Notes under the pieces: model-generated
Told to the model about the DNA's origin: nothing
The model's input: only the letters and a program-made list of their open reading frames with translations
The model's database searches: none
From: Alphaproteobacteria bacterium
Lineage (GTDB): Bacteria > Pseudomonadota > Alphaproteobacteria > Sphingomonadales > Emcibacteraceae
DNA: 64,000 nucleotides
Direction of reading: 5' to 3'
Assembly (NCBI GenBank): GCA_020446675.1
Contig: JAGREE010000005.1
Span: 154,637-218,636, forward strand
Shown here: piece after piece, positions 8,065-16,052 of the stretch
How positions within the stretch are numbered: the first letter of the stretch is position 1
How the letters are laid out: each line of letters begins with the position of its first letter
Translations under genes and position numbers: made by a program

Positions 8065-9173
8065 TAAATCTTCGCCCCTAATTTATTGTTCTTACCATAC
8101 CATCTGTGGTACCTGTGGCCAATGCCGGTCAATAATTCATATTGTCCTAAAGTAGACACTTCGCTCGCCATTTCAAGTGTTATATTTGGTCCAAGTATTT
8201 CGGCAAAGTCGGATACCTTAACTTTATCAAATTCAGAGGCAGAAATATTCACGGCAATCATGTCCATTGACACTTTGCCGATTACCGGTGCCAGATGACC
8301 ATTTATGCTGACATGGCTTTTACGGTCACTGACCTTTAATGTGCCATCGGCATACCCCACATTCATCAGGGCGACTCTAGAGGGTTCCTCAGCTGTCCAG
8401 GTTGCGTTATAGCCCACAGTCATGCCGGGCAGGACGTCTCTTATCTGCAAAATTCTTGCCTTGATTTCGAATGTGGGTTTAAGGCCGGCGGGAAGGGACT
8501 TAAGCCCCGGATTGCCGCCATAAAGCATAATGCCTGGACGAACCAGATCAAAATGATACTCATGTCCTAGGAAAATTCCGCCCGAATTGGCAAGGCTTGC
8601 GGGCACATCCCCAAGGGCTTCAACAATTTTTCTGAATTTTCCAAGCTGGATATTGTTGGTCTTATGGTCCTGTTCTTCTGATCTGATAAGATGGCTGATC
8701 ATCAGCTCAAGATTAAGATTATGTCTGGAATTCAGAAATTTTTCGGCTTCATGTTCACTTAATCCAAGCCGGTTAATGCCGGTATCAAAATGCATAGCGC
8801 AGGGCTCCGGGCTACCAGACCACAACAAAACCTGCGACAAATCATTCAGGATCGGACGGATTTTATACTCTTTATAAGTTTCTATCTGGTCACTGAACAG
8901 TCCGTTAAAAACATAAATAACCGCATTGGGCAGGGTGGTCCTTAAATTGACCGCCTCAACCAGATTGGCAACAAAAAAAGTGGTACATCGGGTGTTATGG
9001 AAAATTGCCTGTGCGATTTCCGTCATGCCTAGGCCGTAGGCATTGGCCTTGACCACAGCGGCGCAGGCCGCTGTTTGGGCCTGTCCGGCAAGGGTTTCAT
9101 AATTATTGATGATTGCACCAAGGTCAACATTAAGGAAAGCTGACGAATTATTCAGTGCCTTTTCCACGCTCAT
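8064..9173 (-). CDS. alr: Alanine racemase
   Basis: PLP enzyme interconverting L- and D-alanine for peptidoglycan. The 369 residues include the PLP-binding Lys42 in AAVVKANAYGLG and the second catalytic base Tyr in VGYNATW, followed by the VGYADG segment. The beta-barrel plus C-terminal beta domain layout and length match the family. Only two bases separate it from dnaB upstream, and its stop overlaps the mlaE start by one base. dnaB-alr adjacency is common in Alphaproteobacteria. Confidence 0.96.
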   Translation of the reverse strand: MSVEKALNNSSAFLNVDLGAIINNYETLAGQAQTAACAAVVKANAYGLGMTEIAQAIFHNTRCTTFFVANLVEAVNLRTTLPNAVIYVFNGLFSDQIETYKEYKIRPILNDLSQVLLWSGSPEPCAMHFDTGINRLGLSEHEAEKFLNSRHNLNLELMISHLIRSEEQDHKTNNIQLGKFRKIVEALGDVPASLANSGGIFLGHEYHFDLVRPGIMLYGGNPGLKSLPAGLKPTFEIKARILQIRDVLPGMTVGYNATWTAEEPSRVALMNVGYADGTLKVSDRKSHVSINGHLAPVIGKVSMDMIAVNISASEFDKVKVSDFAEILGPNITLEMASEVSTLGQYELLTGIGHRYHRWYGKNNKLGAKI

Positions 9174-9175
9174 AT

Positions 9176-10705
9176 TTAATGTTTTTCCGCGTGATATTCA
9201 GGGCTAAGCGGCCGGTCACTGAATTTGGTGATTTCCGCTTCAAACTGAAGCTCGATGATGCCGGTTGGACCATGACGCTGTTTACCGATGATGAATTCGG
9301 CAAGGCCTAGAAGTTTTTCGCCTTCTTCAAGCCATTGCATATGTTCCGGTGTTCCCGCGTCCGGTTCCTGCTGGTTATGATAATATTCGGGCCGATAAAC
9401 AAAGGTTACCATATCCGCATCCTGTTCGATGGTTCCGGATTCACGAAGATCAGAAAGCAATGGGCGTTTATTATCACGGCTTTCGATGGTCCTGCTAAGC
9501 TGGGAAAGGGCAATGACGGGAATATGGAGCTCTTTGGCCAGTCCTTTTAACCCGCGGGTGATTTCGGAAACTTCCTGGACCCTGTTTTCAATTCCCTTAC
9601 CTTTTAAGCCTGTTCCTCTAAGTAGTTGAAGATAATCAACAATAACCAGTCCAAGACCGTGTTGGCGTTGCAGTCTTCTTGCACGGGTGCGAAGTGCGCC
9701 AATGGTAAGTCCCGGTGTATCATCAATGAAAAGGGGCAGTTCTTCAAGTTCAATTGCCACGCGGGAAAGCTGATTAAACTGGGCTTGGGTCAGTTTGCCC
9801 TGACGCATGTCCTGCGAAGATAATCCGGCCTGTTCTGCCAAAATACGGCTGGCGAGCTGGTCAGATGACATCTCGAGTGAGAAAAAACCAACGACGGCCC
9901 CCTTGTTCTGATCATCCGGCACGCCAAGGTCAAGATCATGCTTCCATGCCTTGGCGGCATTAAAAGCGATATTGGTTGCGAGGGCCGTCTTGCCCATGGC
10001 GGGGCGCCCGGCAATAATGAGCAAATCCGATTTATGAAGACCGCCAATTTTGCGGTTAATACTTTCAAACCCGGTGGTAACACCGGCGAGATCGCCTTTA
10101 CGCTGAAGCGCATTACCGATGACATTAACGGCGGCAATGGCTGAATCTTTAAATTTTTTAAATCCGCCGTCAGTTGTGCCATTTTCTGCCATTGAATAAA
10201 GCTGCTTTTCGGCTTCTTCAATCTGTTCTTTAGAGGTTTCTTCCACCTGAAATGAATAGGCCTTATTGACGATTTCAGTGCCCAGATCAATAAGATGGCG
10301 ACGGATCGCAAGATCATAAATCAGCAACCCATAATCAAGAGCATTAATGATGGTTATTGCAGAAGCGGCCAGTTTGGAAAGATAAATACCGCCACCAACA
10401 TCAGCAAGCATATGATCTTTTTCGAAAAAAGGTTTTAATGTAACAGGCGTTACCAACTGGCCTTTTTCAATCATGGTCTGACAGGCCTGATAGATTTTTT
10501 TGTGAGCGCCATTGGCAAAATGCTCAGGCTTCAAAAAATCCTGTACTTTTTCGAGAACGTCATTATTTACCAGAATAGCCCCGAGCAGGGCCTGTTCCGC
10601 TTCAAGGTTATGAGGAATTTCCTTATAGGAAATATCCTCATTCTCTTCTGAATCTGAACGATCATTATCCTGAATGATCGGAATTTCGGAATAATCTGAC
10701 ATCAA
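9176..10705 (-). CDS. dnaB: Replicative DNA helicase DnaB
   Basis: Hexameric 5'-3' helicase that unwinds DNA at the replication fork. The 509-residue protein has an acidic N-terminal extension, the helical N-domain (PHNLEAEQALLGAIL near residue 31), a linker, and the RecA-like C-domain with Walker A GRPAMGKTAL. DNA-binding loops and the VIVDYLQLL Walker B segment follow. No intein is inserted. Two ATGs are adjacent (10705 and 10702); either could be used. It is the first gene of the chain running to purF, with a promoter candidate at 10733-10761. Confidence 0.97.
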   Translation of the reverse strand: MMSDYSEIPIIQDNDRSDSEENEDISYKEIPHNLEAEQALLGAILVNNDVLEKVQDFLKPEHFANGAHKKIYQACQTMIEKGQLVTPVTLKPFFEKDHMLADVGGGIYLSKLAASAITIINALDYGLLIYDLAIRRHLIDLGTEIVNKAYSFQVEETSKEQIEEAEKQLYSMAENGTTDGGFKKFKDSAIAAVNVIGNALQRKGDLAGVTTGFESINRKIGGLHKSDLLIIAGRPAMGKTALATNIAFNAAKAWKHDLDLGVPDDQNKGAVVGFFSLEMSSDQLASRILAEQAGLSSQDMRQGKLTQAQFNQLSRVAIELEELPLFIDDTPGLTIGALRTRARRLQRQHGLGLVIVDYLQLLRGTGLKGKGIENRVQEVSEITRGLKGLAKELHIPVIALSQLSRTIESRDNKRPLLSDLRESGTIEQDADMVTFVYRPEYYHNQQEPDAGTPEHMQWLEEGEKLLGLAEFIIGKQRHGPTGIIELQFEAEITKFSDRPLSPEYHAEKH

Positions 10706-10732
10706 TTTGCTCGAATATTTTGTTCAGGAAGC

Positions 10733-10761
10733 AGTATATTTCTAATGCCGCCTTTAAACAA
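10733..10761 (-). promoter_or_regulatory. Candidate sigma70 promoter for dnaB
   Basis: On the minus strand TTGTTT (10761-10756) and TATACT (10738-10733) are separated by 17 bases, about 28 bases upstream of the dnaB ATG. TATACT matches the -10 consensus at five of six positions; the -35 is weaker. Confidence 0.5.
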
Positions 10762-10788
10762 TGAAAATATAAAAATACATATCTTCAT

Positions 10789-12207
10789 TTATTTTCGCGT
10801 CAGGTAATCGCTCTGATTTTTTAAGCGCACCACCTTGCCGTTGTCATCCCTTAAGAATGTCGTGACATCGGCTTCACCGCCATCATCGCGCAGCGCGATA
10901 AAATTATCCCCTTCCAGATGTCTGTATCTGGTGATGGAATCAAGCGGATATCCGGATTTGAGCGAGAAGGAAATAAGCTCATCACCCCATTGCATGATAT
11001 AAAGCTCATCGGCCCAGGGCTGCTGATCATAGCTGCCTTCATATTCCGAGAAATCCTCAACCGGTTTTGGATTGTTGGCCTTTAACACGGGGCCAAGGAT
11101 ATCCATCATATTATTGACAATCTGCAGCGGTGGGGTTGATGAATGGGTATTCATCAGGGCAACAGCCCCGATTTTCTGATTTGGTTCTATCATCGTCTGT
11201 GATGTATGACCGGCATAAACGCCGCCATGCCCGATATAGGATATTCCATTGCGGTATGTTGTCCGAAACCCGTAACCAACATCCATATTTTCAGCAGCAT
11301 GAACCGCATGTGGCCGCATCATTTCACGTAAACTGTTCTGGTTCAGGATTTTATCACCCGCACCATTATAGGTTCTTATCTGCCACATCAGGAATTTTGC
11401 CAGATCATTGGCGCTTGAGGATACACCGGCCGCAGACGTTGTGGCCCTCGCGTCAATGAAGGGCACTTCCATCCGTTGTCTTTTCCTGTCAAGCGACCCG
11501 TATCCGATGGCCAGATCATTGCCATGCTTTTTGGGGTCAATATTGGTATAGGAGTTGTTCAGACCCATCGGTTTTATAATATGATTATGAACATATTTTT
11601 CATAACTCATACCGGAGGCATTTTCGACCACCTGACCCAGCAGCATAAATCCAAGGTTGGAATATTGGTAATGCTCCCAGGCGCGGTAAAGTGTTTCAAG
11701 ATTTGATGTGGACTTTTTAAGCTCTTCCAGATCCGGAAAGGGATAACCATCCCGATAGGACCAATAGCCCAGATTAGGTTCATAGGGAAGGCCGCTTGAA
11801 TGGGTAAGCAGGCTTTCAATGCTGATAACATCTGAAAGCGGGTATTTCTGTTTTATAGTCAGCCAGGGAATATATTTTTTTGCCGGATCTCTTAAATCTA
11901 ATTTGCCAGCATCTCTTAACTGCATAATCGCGAGACTTGTAAACAGTTTCGAATTGGAAGCGATACGGTAAAGTGTGTCCGGTGTTGCCTCCAGTTCGGT
12001 GTGGGGATTGGCATAGCCAAATGATTTGGCATAGATGATTTTCTGATCATCAACAAATGAAACTGAAATGCTCGGCCAGTCATTATAATCGCGCTGCGCT
12101 TCAAGCCATACGCTTACCAAATGCTCTGCCTGTTCTACGGACTGGGCGGATGCCAGTGACGCATTAAAACCAAAACTGATTAGCAAAGTTAAAAGAATTT
12201 TTTTCAT
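10789..12207 (-). CDS. Secreted beta-lactamase-family serine hydrolase
   Basis: A 472-residue exported serine hydrolase of the class C beta-lactamase/penicillin-binding-protein-like family (beta-lactamase superfamily domain). The start at 12207 gives a clean signal peptide (MKKILLTLLISFGFNASLAS, cut near AQS) preceded by AGGGGAT; a longer frame to 12264 would run into the rplI terminator. SXXK is S84-N-S-K87, YSN follows near residue 177 and GHGG near residue 324. After about residue 380 a second, beta-rich domain follows. True lactam hydrolysis is not implied; many such proteins are esterases or peptidases. It interrupts the usual rplI-dnaB adjacency. Confidence 0.88.
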   Translation of the reverse strand: MKKILLTLLISFGFNASLASAQSVEQAEHLVSVWLEAQRDYNDWPSISVSFVDDQKIIYAKSFGYANPHTELEATPDTLYRIASNSKLFTSLAIMQLRDAGKLDLRDPAKKYIPWLTIKQKYPLSDVISIESLLTHSSGLPYEPNLGYWSYRDGYPFPDLEELKKSTSNLETLYRAWEHYQYSNLGFMLLGQVVENASGMSYEKYVHNHIIKPMGLNNSYTNIDPKKHGNDLAIGYGSLDRKRQRMEVPFIDARATTSAAGVSSSANDLAKFLMWQIRTYNGAGDKILNQNSLREMMRPHAVHAAENMDVGYGFRTTYRNGISYIGHGGVYAGHTSQTMIEPNQKIGAVALMNTHSSTPPLQIVNNMMDILGPVLKANNPKPVEDFSEYEGSYDQQPWADELYIMQWGDELISFSLKSGYPLDSITRYRHLEGDNFIALRDDGGEADVTTFLRDDNGKVVRLKNQSDYLTRK

Positions 12208-12262
12208 ATGATAATCCCCTATATTTAAATTTAACTTAATGGAGCGGCAGACTCTCGGCAAC

Positions 12263-12290
12263 AAAAAAGGCGGGTAAAAGACCCGCCTTT
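12263..12290 (-). terminator. Rho-independent terminator of rpsF-rpsR-rplI
   Basis: A perfect ten-base stem, AAAGGCGGGT with ACCCGCCTTT, and a five-base loop, followed on the minus strand by a run of T (12268-12263). It begins 26 bases after the rplI stop. Confidence 0.92.
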
Positions 12291-12315
12291 ATCAGAATTT
12301 TTTTTCGAAAAAACC

Positions 12316-12963
12316 TTATTCGGCTTTTTCTTCCTCTGCGTCATCTGCTGTTTCAGCCTCTTCAGCAGGAGCTGCTTCTACTTCAGCGTCCTCTTCACCA
12401 GTATCTGCGACAACGGCTTCAGCATCTTCTTCTTTTTCGAAGTAATCTTCTACTGCAAATTCTTCTTCATTAAGATCAGCAGAAACATCACCGCCAACCG
12501 CCTGAATTTCAGCTTCAGCAGCTGAACGGGCAACATTTACAGTAACATTTATTTCTACTTCCGCATGAAGACGAAGGGCAATATCATATAAACCGAGAGT
12601 TTTAAGAGCACGGTTAAGAATTACCTGACTTTTATCAACTTTATAACCGGCTTCTTCAAGTTCGACAGCAATGTCACGCGCTGAAACGGACCCAAAAAGC
12701 TGCCCGCTTTCACCAGCCTGACGGATAAGAACAACAGAAACTTTATCCATTTTTGCGGCAATTGCTTCTGCTTCCGATTTTGCTTTAAGATTATTGGCTT
12801 CGATTTCTTTGCGCTGTGTTTCAAAATGAGCAATATTGGCTTTGGTCGCACGAAGAGCTTTCCTTTGTGGTAAAAGAAAGTTGCGGGCATAGCCGTTTTT
12901 CACTTTTACTACGTCACCGATTTGACCAAGATTAGTTACGCGCTCAAGTAGGATAATATCCAT
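12316..12963 (-). CDS. rplI: Large-subunit ribosomal protein bL9, with acidic tail
   Basis: bL9 binds 23S rRNA at the base of the L1 stalk. Residues 1-150 show the normal two-domain protein ([19 protein letters not shown] at the start, a long central helix, and a C-terminal domain with [12 protein letters not shown]). Beyond about residue 165 the protein carries a tail of about 50 residues made almost only of Glu, Asp and Ala, giving 215 residues against about 150 in E. coli. Acidic extensions on bL9 occur in other Alphaproteobacteria. It closes the rpsF-rpsR-rplI operon and is followed by a strong terminator. Confidence 0.96.
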   Translation of the reverse strand: MDIILLERVTNLGQIGDVVKVKNGYARNFLLPQRKALRATKANIAHFETQRKEIEANNLKAKSEAEAIAAKMDKVSVVLIRQAGESGQLFGSVSARDIAVELEEAGYKVDKSQVILNRALKTLGLYDIALRLHAEVEINVTVNVARSAAEAEIQAVGGDVSADLNEEEFAVEDYFEKEEDAEAVVADTGEEDAEVEAAPAEEAETADDAEEEKAE

Positions 12964-12974
12964 GATGATTCTCC

Positions 12975-13232
12975 TTATTGATTTACGTATGAAATAAGAG
13001 CCAGGTTACGGGCGCGTTTAATGGCTTTAGCCAGTTCGCGTTGCTTTTTGGCTGATACGGCAGTAATGCGGCTTGGTACTATTTTTCCACGCTCGGAAAT
13101 ATAACGTGTAAGCAGACGCACATCTTTATAGTCAATTTTCTGGGCGTGTGAACCTGAAAATGGGCAGGTTTTACGACGACGGAAAAAAGGACGGCGTGCG
13201 CCACCTTGTGATGATTGGCGATCAGTACTCAT
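12975..13232 (-). CDS. rpsR: Small-subunit ribosomal protein bS18
   Basis: An 85-residue bS18 that pairs with bS6 on the platform of the 30S subunit. A Gln/Arg-rich N-terminus is followed by the conserved RRKTCPFSG segment, then [19 protein letters not shown] and a KRARNLALI helix. Length and sequence are typical. Its ATG shares one base with the rpsF stop, and rplI starts 11 bases after its stop, so the three are one transcription unit. Confidence 0.97.
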   Translation of the reverse strand: MSTDRQSSQGGARRPFFRRRKTCPFSGSHAQKIDYKDVRLLTRYISERGKIVPSRITAVSAKKQRELAKAIKRARNLALISYVNQ

Positions 13233-13618
13233 TATTCTTCCTCCTCCACATAATCGTCATTTGATGAGAAGTCGTCACGCGTACGACTGTCACGGTCTTT
13301 TGAACGAAGAACAACGCTTTCGCCTTCCTCAAATTCATCAACACGGATCGTCATATAACGGATGACATCTTCATGAAGTCGGGCATTACGCTCCAGTTCA
13401 GCAATAGCGGCATGTGGTGCATCAATATTCAGATGAACATAATGACCTTTTTTGTATTTTTTAATCCGGTAAGCAAGAGTACGAAGACCCCAAGACTCGG
13501 TCTTGGCAATTTGTCCGCCATTATCTTTCACGATTTTGGCAAATTGGTCTGTTATCGCATCAACCTGTTGAGGTTGGATATCCTGCCTAGCGATATATGT
13601 ATATTCATATAAAGACAT
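13232..13618 (-). CDS. rpsF: Small-subunit ribosomal protein bS6
   Basis: bS6 (128 residues), partner of bS18 in the 30S platform. It starts [14 protein letters not shown] and shows the conserved [18 protein letters not shown] segment in the middle. The C-terminal 25 residues are acidic ([11 protein letters not shown]), a common tail in this protein, which in E. coli is the site of glutamate addition by RimK. It is the first gene of the rpsF-rpsR-rplI operon. Promoter and leader stem-loop candidates lie immediately upstream and are listed separately. Confidence 0.97.
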   Translation of the reverse strand: MSLYEYTYIARQDIQPQQVDAITDQFAKIVKDNGGQIAKTESWGLRTLAYRIKKYKKGHYVHLNIDAPHAAIAELERNARLHEDVIRYMTIRVDEFEEGESVVLRSKDRDSRTRDDFSSNDDYVEEEE

Positions 13619-13648
13619 TTAGCAATTTCCTTTTATTTTTACATCGGG

Positions 13649-13673
13649 GTGGCAACGAATATCAAATAGCCAC
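13649..13673 (-). promoter_or_regulatory. Stem-loop in rpsF leader, possible bS6:bS18 autoregulatory site
   Basis: GTGGC and GCCAC pair across a 15-base loop about 30-55 bases upstream of the rpsF ATG, followed on the minus strand by CCCGAT. Leaders of rpsF in many bacteria bind the S6:S18 complex through a stem with a CCG bulge. The location fits; the structural match is only partial. Confidence 0.3.
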
Positions 13674-13720
13674 ATTACTTTATTAACCGATTATCCTCAT
13701 GATATTCACGGGAAGGGCGC

Positions 13721-13748
13721 AATATACATGAAAGTTAAGGTAACGCAA
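13721..13748 (-). promoter_or_regulatory. Candidate promoter of rpsF operon
   Basis: On the minus strand TTGCGT (13748-13743) and TATATT (13726-13721) are 16 bases apart. The -10 matches five of six consensus bases. The predicted leader is about 100 bases. Confidence 0.45.
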
Positions 13749-13801
13749 GGGGTTTATGGGTATTTTTTTGTTTTTACAAATAATTTAAACGCTAACTTTT
13801 C

Positions 13802-13829
13802 TTGACAGACAGAGGCTATTTGATAAGAG
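13802..13829 (+). promoter_or_regulatory. Candidate promoter of fabD
   Basis: A perfect -35 hexamer TTGACA at 13802-13807, 60 bases before the fabD ATG. The -10 at optimal spacing is poor (TAAGAG or AAGAGT near 13824). The TTG of this hexamer would also open a longer fabD frame, but the promoter reading is more likely. Confidence 0.4.
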
Positions 13830-13867
13830 TTTATAAATACAGAACAAAAAATAAGGACATATTTCAT

Positions 13868-14812
13868 ATGACAAGAGCATTTGTTTTTCCCGGTCAGGGA
13901 AGCCAAGCCGTTGGAATGGGGAAGGATTTGGCAACAAGCTCAGCTCATGCCCGCGCTGTATTTCAAGAAGTGGACGACGCACTTGGACAGAAATTATCAG
14001 CACTTATGTTTGAAGGCCCAATAGAAGATCTTACCCTGACCTATAATGCTCAACCGGCATTAATGGCGTCCAGCATTGCTGTTGTGCGGGTGATGGAAAA
14101 TGAATTTGGATTAAAAATTGCCGATCTGGCATCCTTTGTTGCGGGGCATTCCCTTGGAGAATATTCCGCACATGCTGCTGTCGGTACAATAAGCCTTTCT
14201 GATACCGCAAAGTTATTGAAACTCCGCGGCGAGGCCATGCAGCGTGCGGTTCCCGTAGGAATCGGCGCAATGGCTGCGGTCATGGGTGCTGAATTTGCCG
14301 ATGTTGAGGAAATAGCTGCTGAAGCATCCCAGGGGCAGGTTTGTACAGCCGCGAATGACAATGCCGACGGGCAGGTGGTAATCAGCGGTCATAAGGAAGC
14401 GGTTGAACGGGCAATGGAAATTGCAAAAGAACGGGGCATAAAAAGGGCAGTGTTATTACCTGTAAGTGCCCCATTCCATTGTCCGCTGATGCAACCGGCT
14501 GCTGATGAAATGGCTGTGGCGCTCAATGCAACGACATTTAATGCACCACAAATACCTGTAATAACAAATGTTAGTGCCAAGGCGCAAAAAGATCCCGAAG
14601 TTTTACGGGAACAGCTCATTGATCAGATCACCGGACGCGTACGCTGGCGGGAAAGTGTTCTTGAAATGGGCACGCTCGGTGTAAGTGAAATTGTTGAACT
14701 TGGAACAGGAAAAGTGTTAAGTGGACTGGTGCGGCGGATCAATAAGGATATTTCCGCTTCCAGCCTTCAGACACTTGAAGATATAGAAGCGTTCGCAAAA
14801 GAAATAAATTAA
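13868..14812 (+). CDS. fabD: Malonyl-CoA:ACP transacylase FabD
   Basis: Transfers malonyl from CoA to acyl carrier protein for fatty-acid elongation. The 314 residues contain FPGQGSQ near the start, the nucleophile Ser95 in GHSLGE, and the active-site His in SAPFHCPLM near residue 205. The ATG at 13868, preceded by AAGGAC, gives the standard N-terminus MTRAFVFPGQGSQ; the frame extends upstream without homology. fabG starts 16 bases downstream and acpP and fabF follow, the classical fab cluster. Confidence 0.96.
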   Translation: MTRAFVFPGQGSQAVGMGKDLATSSAHARAVFQEVDDALGQKLSALMFEGPIEDLTLTYNAQPALMASSIAVVRVMENEFGLKIADLASFVAGHSLGEYSAHAAVGTISLSDTAKLLKLRGEAMQRAVPVGIGAMAAVMGAEFADVEEIAAEASQGQVCTAANDNADGQVVISGHKEAVERAMEIAKERGIKRAVLLPVSAPFHCPLMQPAADEMAVALNATTFNAPQIPVITNVSAKAQKDPEVLREQLIDQITGRVRWRESVLEMGTLGVSEIVELGTGKVLSGLVRRINKDISASSLQTLEDIEAFAKEIN

Positions 14813-14828
14813 GTGGAGACAATTATAA

Positions 14829-15566
14829 ATGTTTGATTTAACAGGAAAATGCGCGCTAATTACCGGTGCTTCAGGCGGTCTTGGCAGTGCCATTGCCAGA
14901 ACTTTGCATGCAGCCGGTGCAAAAGTTGCGCTTTCCGGAACGCGGGAAGAACCGTTAAAAGCGCTGGCCGCTGAACTAGGTGATGGGGCATATGTGGTGC
15001 CGGCTAATCTTTCGGATCCAGAGAGTGTAGCGGCACTCCCCGCCGCTGCAACAGCAGCAATGGGGGCAGTTGATATCCTTGTTAATAACGCCGGAATTAC
15101 CCGCGATAATATTTCAATGCGTCTCAAAGATTCCGATTGGGATGATGTGATGCAGGTTAATTTGAAAGCGGCCTTTAATCTTACCCAGGGGGTTATGCGG
15201 GGCATGATGAAAAAAAGGGCCGGGCGTATTATCAATATAACATCAATTGTTGGGGTCACGGGTAATCCGGGTCAGGTCAATTATGCCGCTTCTAAGGCCG
15301 GAATGATTGGTATGTCAAAAAGCTTTGCCCATGAACTGGCCTCAAGAAATATAACAGTGAACTGCATCGCGCCGGGTTTTATTGAAAGCCCGATGACAGA
15401 TGAACTAAGTGATGATCAAAAATCTTCGCTGCTTTCAAATGTACCGGCAGGTCGTTTGGGAAGAGCAGATGAGGTTGCTGCGGGGGTTTTATACCTTGCC
15501 AGTGACGAAGCAGACTATGTCACCGGACAGACTTTACATATAAATGGTGGCATGGCGATGATTTAG
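14829..15566 (+). CDS. fabG: 3-oxoacyl-ACP reductase FabG
   Basis: NADPH-dependent reductase of the elongation cycle. The 245-residue SDR shows TGASGGLG (12-19), NNAG (86-89), and the catalytic set Ser139, Tyr152, Lys156 (NYAASK). The C-terminus ends GQTLHINGGMAMI, the typical FabG closing segment. It sits between fabD and acpP, which distinguishes it from the two other SDR genes in the window (near 2168 and 19144), whose substrates cannot be read from context. Confidence 0.96.
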   Translation: MFDLTGKCALITGASGGLGSAIARTLHAAGAKVALSGTREEPLKALAAELGDGAYVVPANLSDPESVAALPAAATAAMGAVDILVNNAGITRDNISMRLKDSDWDDVMQVNLKAAFNLTQGVMRGMMKKRAGRIINITSIVGVTGNPGQVNYAASKAGMIGMSKSFAHELASRNITVNCIAPGFIESPMTDELSDDQKSSLLSNVPAGRLGRADEVAAGVLYLASDEADYVTGQTLHINGGMAMI

Positions 15567-15622
15567 GGCTTTGCATTTCCTGATTAATTGTGTTAGGAAG
15601 CCCCAAACTCTCGGTTTAGAGA

Positions 15623-15628
15623 TATAAT
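15623..15628 (+). promoter_or_regulatory. Candidate -10 element for acpP
   Basis: A perfect TATAAT 50 bases before the acpP ATG. The hexamer 17 bases upstream is GCCCCA, so no convincing -35 is seen. A separate acpP promoter would fit the high demand for ACP. Confidence 0.4.
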
Positions 15629-15678
15629 CAATGTTTAACTCAGGCTTTAATGAAAGTCTTTAATTTAAGGAATATGAA

Positions 15679-15912
15679 ATGAGCAATGTAGCTGAACGCG
15701 TTAAAAACATCGTTGTTGAACACCTTGGTGTTGATGAAGATAAAGTTACAGATTCTGCAAGCTTTATTGACGATCTTGGCGCAGATAGCCTTGATACTGT
15801 TGAGCTGGTAATGGCATTTGAAGAAGAGTTCGGATGTGAAATTCCTGATGATGCAGCAGAAAAAATTCTTACTGTTCAAGACGCTATTAACTTCATTGAA
15901 GCCAATGGCTAA
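15679..15912 (+). CDS. acpP: Acyl carrier protein AcpP
   Basis: A 77-residue, strongly acidic four-helix protein that carries acyl chains on a 4'-phosphopantetheine arm. The attachment residue is Ser37 in [17 protein letters not shown] precedes the ATG by six to seven bases. It lies in the usual position between fabG (112 bases upstream) and fabF (140 bases downstream); both spacers hold possible expression signals, consistent with acpP being expressed more than its neighbours. Confidence 0.97.
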   Translation: MSNVAERVKNIVVEHLGVDEDKVTDSASFIDDLGADSLDTVELVMAFEEEFGCEIPDDAAEKILTVQDAINFIEANG

Positions 15913-15913
15913 T

Positions 15914-15990
15914 TCCAGAGCATTGCTCTGAATTTATTGAGGCCGCGAATCATATTATCTATTTATTTGGATAAAATGATGCTCGCGGTC
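15914..15990 (+). terminator. Two stem-loops after acpP
   Basis: CAGAGC-ATT-GCTCTG (15915-15930 approximately) directly follows the acpP stop. A larger stem pairs CCGCGAATCAT (15943-15953) with ATGAT-GC-TCGCGG (15976-15988). Neither is followed by a long T run, so they may attenuate read-through into fabF or stabilise the acpP message rather than terminate fully. Confidence 0.4.
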
Positions 15991-16052
15991 TTGTTATGTC
16001 TGCCGTTTTTAGGTAGCATCAAATTCCATAAGTAACAAAAAAGGGTTAGCGA

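Noticed and set aside
12208-12264. Longer start for the secreted serine hydrolase
   Set aside because: Would add 19 residues before a complete signal peptide and would overlap the rplI terminator.
13802-13867. Upstream TTG start for fabD
   Set aside because: The TTG is part of a consensus TTGACA -35 hexamer, and the added 22 residues have no family match; ATG 13868 with AAGGAC gives the standard N-terminus.
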